NCBI GenBank assembly: GCA_029226935.1
Contig: JAQXYZ010000039.1
Span: 1 to 52,770, forward strand
Reading direction: 5' to 3'
Source: Bacillota bacterium
GTDB lineage: Bacteria > Bacillota > Clostridia > Lachnospirales > Lachnospiraceae
DNA length: 52,770 nucleotides
Shown: positions 50,790 to 52,770 of the stretch, piece by piece
Position numbering within the stretch: position 1 is the stretch's first letter
How the letters are laid out: each line of letters begins with the position of its first letter
The notes under the pieces: model-generated
The model's input: the letters and a program-made list of their open reading frames with translations, nothing else
Databases searched by the model: none
Told to the model about the DNA's origin: nothing
Translations under genes and position numbers: made by a program

Positions 50790-52337
50790 ATGAAACGGTT
50801 TTTGAATTGTCTGTTTAAAATTGTATTTGGGCGCACTCTGATTATCATTTTGATGGTACTTTTGCAGATATTGGTGCTTTTTGGAAGCTTTACATGGCTG
50901 AGAAGCGGATATCCGTTTATTTGGGAAAGTATGAGTGTTCTGGGCACTATTTTGATTATTTATATCTTTAACAGGGATGAACCGGCAGAATTCAAGCTCA
51001 GCTGGATTATTCCCATATGCCTGTTTCCGGTGCTGGGAGCGCTGATTTATGTATTTGTAATGGGAAATTTCGGTGCAATCGGTCAGAAAGCAAAGCTGAA
51101 AAGGAGTATGAAGGAGACGGAAGGACTGCTCTATATTTCTGATGAAACTAAGGCGGCAGTTGAACAGTATCCTGCCGGATTTCAGGGCTTTTCACATTAT
51201 ATGATGCATACAGCGGGTTTCCCGACCTATCATAATTCGACGGCGGTATATTATCCGCTGGGGGAAGATAAATTTGAAGATCTTCTTAAGGAACTAAAAA
51301 AAGCTGAGAAGTACATTTTCCTTGAATATTTTATTATTGAGCATGGAATCATGTGGGATGCAGTACTGGATATTTTGAAGGAAAAGGTCAAAGAGGGTGT
51401 GGAAGTCAGGGTTATGTATGATGGGATGTGTTCCATTTTACTTCTTCCTTACAAATATCCTGAGGAACTGAAAAAGTATGGGATTAAAGCGAAGATGTTT
51501 GCCCCCATTGTTCCGTTCCTGTCTACAACCCAGAATAACCGTGATCACAGAAAAATAGTAGTGATTGATGGTAAGGTTGCGTTTACCGGCGGGGTGAATT
51601 TGGCGGATGAATATATTAACAAGGTAGAACGGTTTGGACACTGGAAAGATGTAGCCGTCAAGATTACCGGAGATGCTGCACGCAGCTTTACAATCATGTT
51701 CCTGCAGATGTGGAATGTGTCGGAGTGGGAAAAAGAAAATTATGGGGCATATCTTGAGAATATTACCTACGAAAAACCTCTTTACCATGACGGATTCGTG
51801 ATTCCATATGGGGAGACACCTACAAGAAGTGTGGAACTGGGGAAAACTGTATATACATCTATGATCAACAGTGCCACTAAGTATGTACATATTATGACGC
51901 CGTATTTCATTGTGGACAGAGAATTTTTGGACAGCATGCGTTATGCAGCAAGGCGTGGGGTAGAAGTCGTTATGCTCCTGCCTCATATACCGGATAAAAA
52001 GATTGTTTATTATATTGCAAGAAATTATTATCCGGAACTTTTGGAGGCGGGAATTAAGGTATATGAGTATACGCCGGGCTTTGTGCATGCAAAGGTCCTT
52101 GTGGCAGATGATATCAATGCAGCAGTAGGAACAATTAACCTGGATTATAGGAGCTTTTACCATCATTTTGAGTGTGGCGCTTATTTCTATGATAATTCCG
52201 TAATCAGAGAAGTGGAGGAGGATTTTCAGAACACTCTGCTTAAGAGCATGGAGGTTACAATGGAGTATTACAGAAAGATTCCGCTACACGAGAAGCTGAT
52301 AGGCAGAATTGCCAAGGTAATTGCTCCACTTATGTAA
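50790..52337 (+). CDS. cls: Cardiolipin synthase (phospholipase D type)
   Basis: A 515-residue membrane enzyme that joins two phosphatidylglycerol molecules to cardiolipin. Two N-terminal helices (about 9-60) are followed by the two HKD motifs, DHRKIVVIDGKVAFTGG and FVHAKVLVADDINAAVGTINLD. The motif pair is complete, and the length matches the family. GGGAGGGG precedes the ATG. A hypothetical gene follows by 15 bases. Confidence 0.93.
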   Translation: MKRFLNCLFKIVFGRTLIIILMVLLQILVLFGSFTWLRSGYPFIWESMSVLGTILIIYIFNRDEPAEFKLSWIIPICLFPVLGALIYVFVMGNFGAIGQKAKLKRSMKETEGLLYISDETKAAVEQYPAGFQGFSHYMMHTAGFPTYHNSTAVYYPLGEDKFEDLLKELKKAEKYIFLEYFIIEHGIMWDAVLDILKEKVKEGVEVRVMYDGMCSILLLPYKYPEELKKYGIKAKMFAPIVPFLSTTQNNRDHRKIVVIDGKVAFTGGVNLADEYINKVERFGHWKDVAVKITGDAARSFTIMFLQMWNVSEWEKENYGAYLENITYEKPLYHDGFVIPYGETPTRSVELGKTVYTSMINSATKYVHIMTPYFIVDREFLDSMRYAARRGVEVVMLLPHIPDKKIVYYIARNYYPELLEAGIKVYEYTPGFVHAKVLVADDINAAVGTINLDYRSFYHHFECGAYFYDNSVIREVEEDFQNTLLKSMEVTMEYYRKIPLHEKLIGRIAKVIAPLM

Positions 52338-52352
52338 AAAGGAAGTGGTTTC

Positions 52353-52739
52353 ATGCAGGGGATTATATATGATGCAACAAAAGTCAAAACCTGTCAGGCA
52401 TTTTACGAGATCTGCGAATATGCAGAGCTTTCGGGAGAGTGGGCAGATGCGCTTTGGAAGGAGCTTTTGCTCCATAGACAGGTTTATGATGAACTGGTAT
52501 ATTATATTGAACATCATACTTTTCAGGATCAGGTAAAGGTGTGCGGTTATACACTCTGTGATCTTTATGTATGGCAGATGAACCGGTACAATCTGATAAA
52601 GGACGTGGGCAAAAACCCAAGAAACTGTAATAAGGAAAAGATGGCAATGCAGGCTTTTGAAAGCATGATAGAGCTTATAAAAAACCCGGAGGAATACAGC
52701 AAAAGGCTGGAATATGGGCAGGGAACAGATAAATTATGA
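52353..52739 (+). CDS. Hypothetical protein (128 aa)
   Basis: A 128-residue soluble, mostly helical protein, not recognised. It has Cys-Tyr-Trp-rich stretches (KTCQAFYEICEYAELSGEW, VKVCGYTLCDLYVWQMNRY) and an acidic/basic C-terminus. AAAAAGGAAG precedes the ATG. The next ORF overlaps its stop (ATGA), so they are likely translated together. Confidence 0.65.
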   Translation: MQGIIYDATKVKTCQAFYEICEYAELSGEWADALWKELLLHRQVYDELVYYIEHHTFQDQVKVCGYTLCDLYVWQMNRYNLIKDVGKNPRNCNKEKMAMQAFESMIELIKNPEEYSKRLEYGQGTDKL

Positions 52740-52770
52740 CAAAACAGGAATTTTTGATGCAGCTTCAAAG
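52736..52770 (+). CDS. 3'-truncated ORF, possible DUF1700-type membrane protein
   Basis: ATG at 52736 overlaps the stop of the preceding gene. Only 11 full codons are in the window (MTKQEFLMQLQ). Starts of this kind are seen in DUF1700 proteins, so this is a weak guess. The overlap and the start make a real gene likely; its identity is open. Confidence 0.4.
   Translation, partial: MTKQEFLMQLQ

Overview
The window reads as a chromosomal stretch of a low-to-mid-GC Gram-positive, most likely a Lachnospiraceae-type Clostridia. The evidence is the strong AGGAGG ribosome sites, near-consensus sigma-A promoters, a T-box leader, lysine synthesis through DapL and DapF, conserved clostridial families of unknown function (DUF5684, DUF5685, DUF6020) and a glnA-ANTAR regulator pair. 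Genes are dense, and no insertion sequence, prophage or CRISPR array is visible. Family calls come from reading motifs and from memory of the families; no database search was run.

Layout. Positions 1-1932 hold a restriction-modification pair: the 3' part of a PD-(D/E)XK endonuclease and a Dam-like methylase. Positions 1992-9125 hold an SDR oxidoreductase, a MATE exporter, a sodium-pump decarboxylase beta subunit with a 38-residue OadG-like companion, a histidine phosphatase, and an EF-G/TetM-like GTPase fused to a YacP/Rae1-type NYN ribonuclease domain. Positions 9132-19508 carry cell-envelope and transport genes: GT-C type membrane proteins, a probable leaderless lipoprotein gene, a repeat-rich His/Cys surface protein, a polar amino-acid ABC importer with an internal terminator, and a family 2 glycosyltransferase. 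Positions 19581-25219 are a housekeeping run (hisC, a DUF368/PopT carrier, a methyltransferase, hslO, nadE). Positions 26004-27925 are glnA and an ANTAR regulator, behind a leader that contains a terminator.

The most distinctive region is 28001-37250, a RiPP (ribosomally made, post-translationally modified peptide) locus. A divergently transcribed precursor has a nitrile-hydratase-like (NHLP) leader, a Gly-Gly cleavage site and a core with 31 cysteines. Most of the core is a strict 16-residue repeat with Cys spacings of 5, 5 and 6. Facing it is a five-gene operon: an HlyD-like NHLM secretion protein, a C39-peptidase ABC transporter, a second NHLM ABC transporter, a SPASM radical SAM maturase and a PoyD-like radical SAM epimerase. 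Together these suggest a proteusin-like peptide that is modified by two radical SAM enzymes, cut at Gly-Gly and exported.

The rest is dapF-dapL, a DUF5684 protein, a TauE/SafE carrier, a T-box-controlled 2-isopropylmalate synthase with an AraC-type DNA-binding domain fused to its C-terminus, nagA with a 37-residue membrane protein, a chemoreceptor, a zinc-ribbon/DUF5685/J-domain cluster, tRNA-Arg(ACG), a zinc-ribbon-tailed MscL, a pyridoxamine-kinase-like protein, cardiolipin synthase, a hypothetical protein and the first codons of another gene. The points most worth following are the Cys-repeat RiPP, the LeuA-AraC fusion, the GTPase-Rae1 fusion and the glnA leader.
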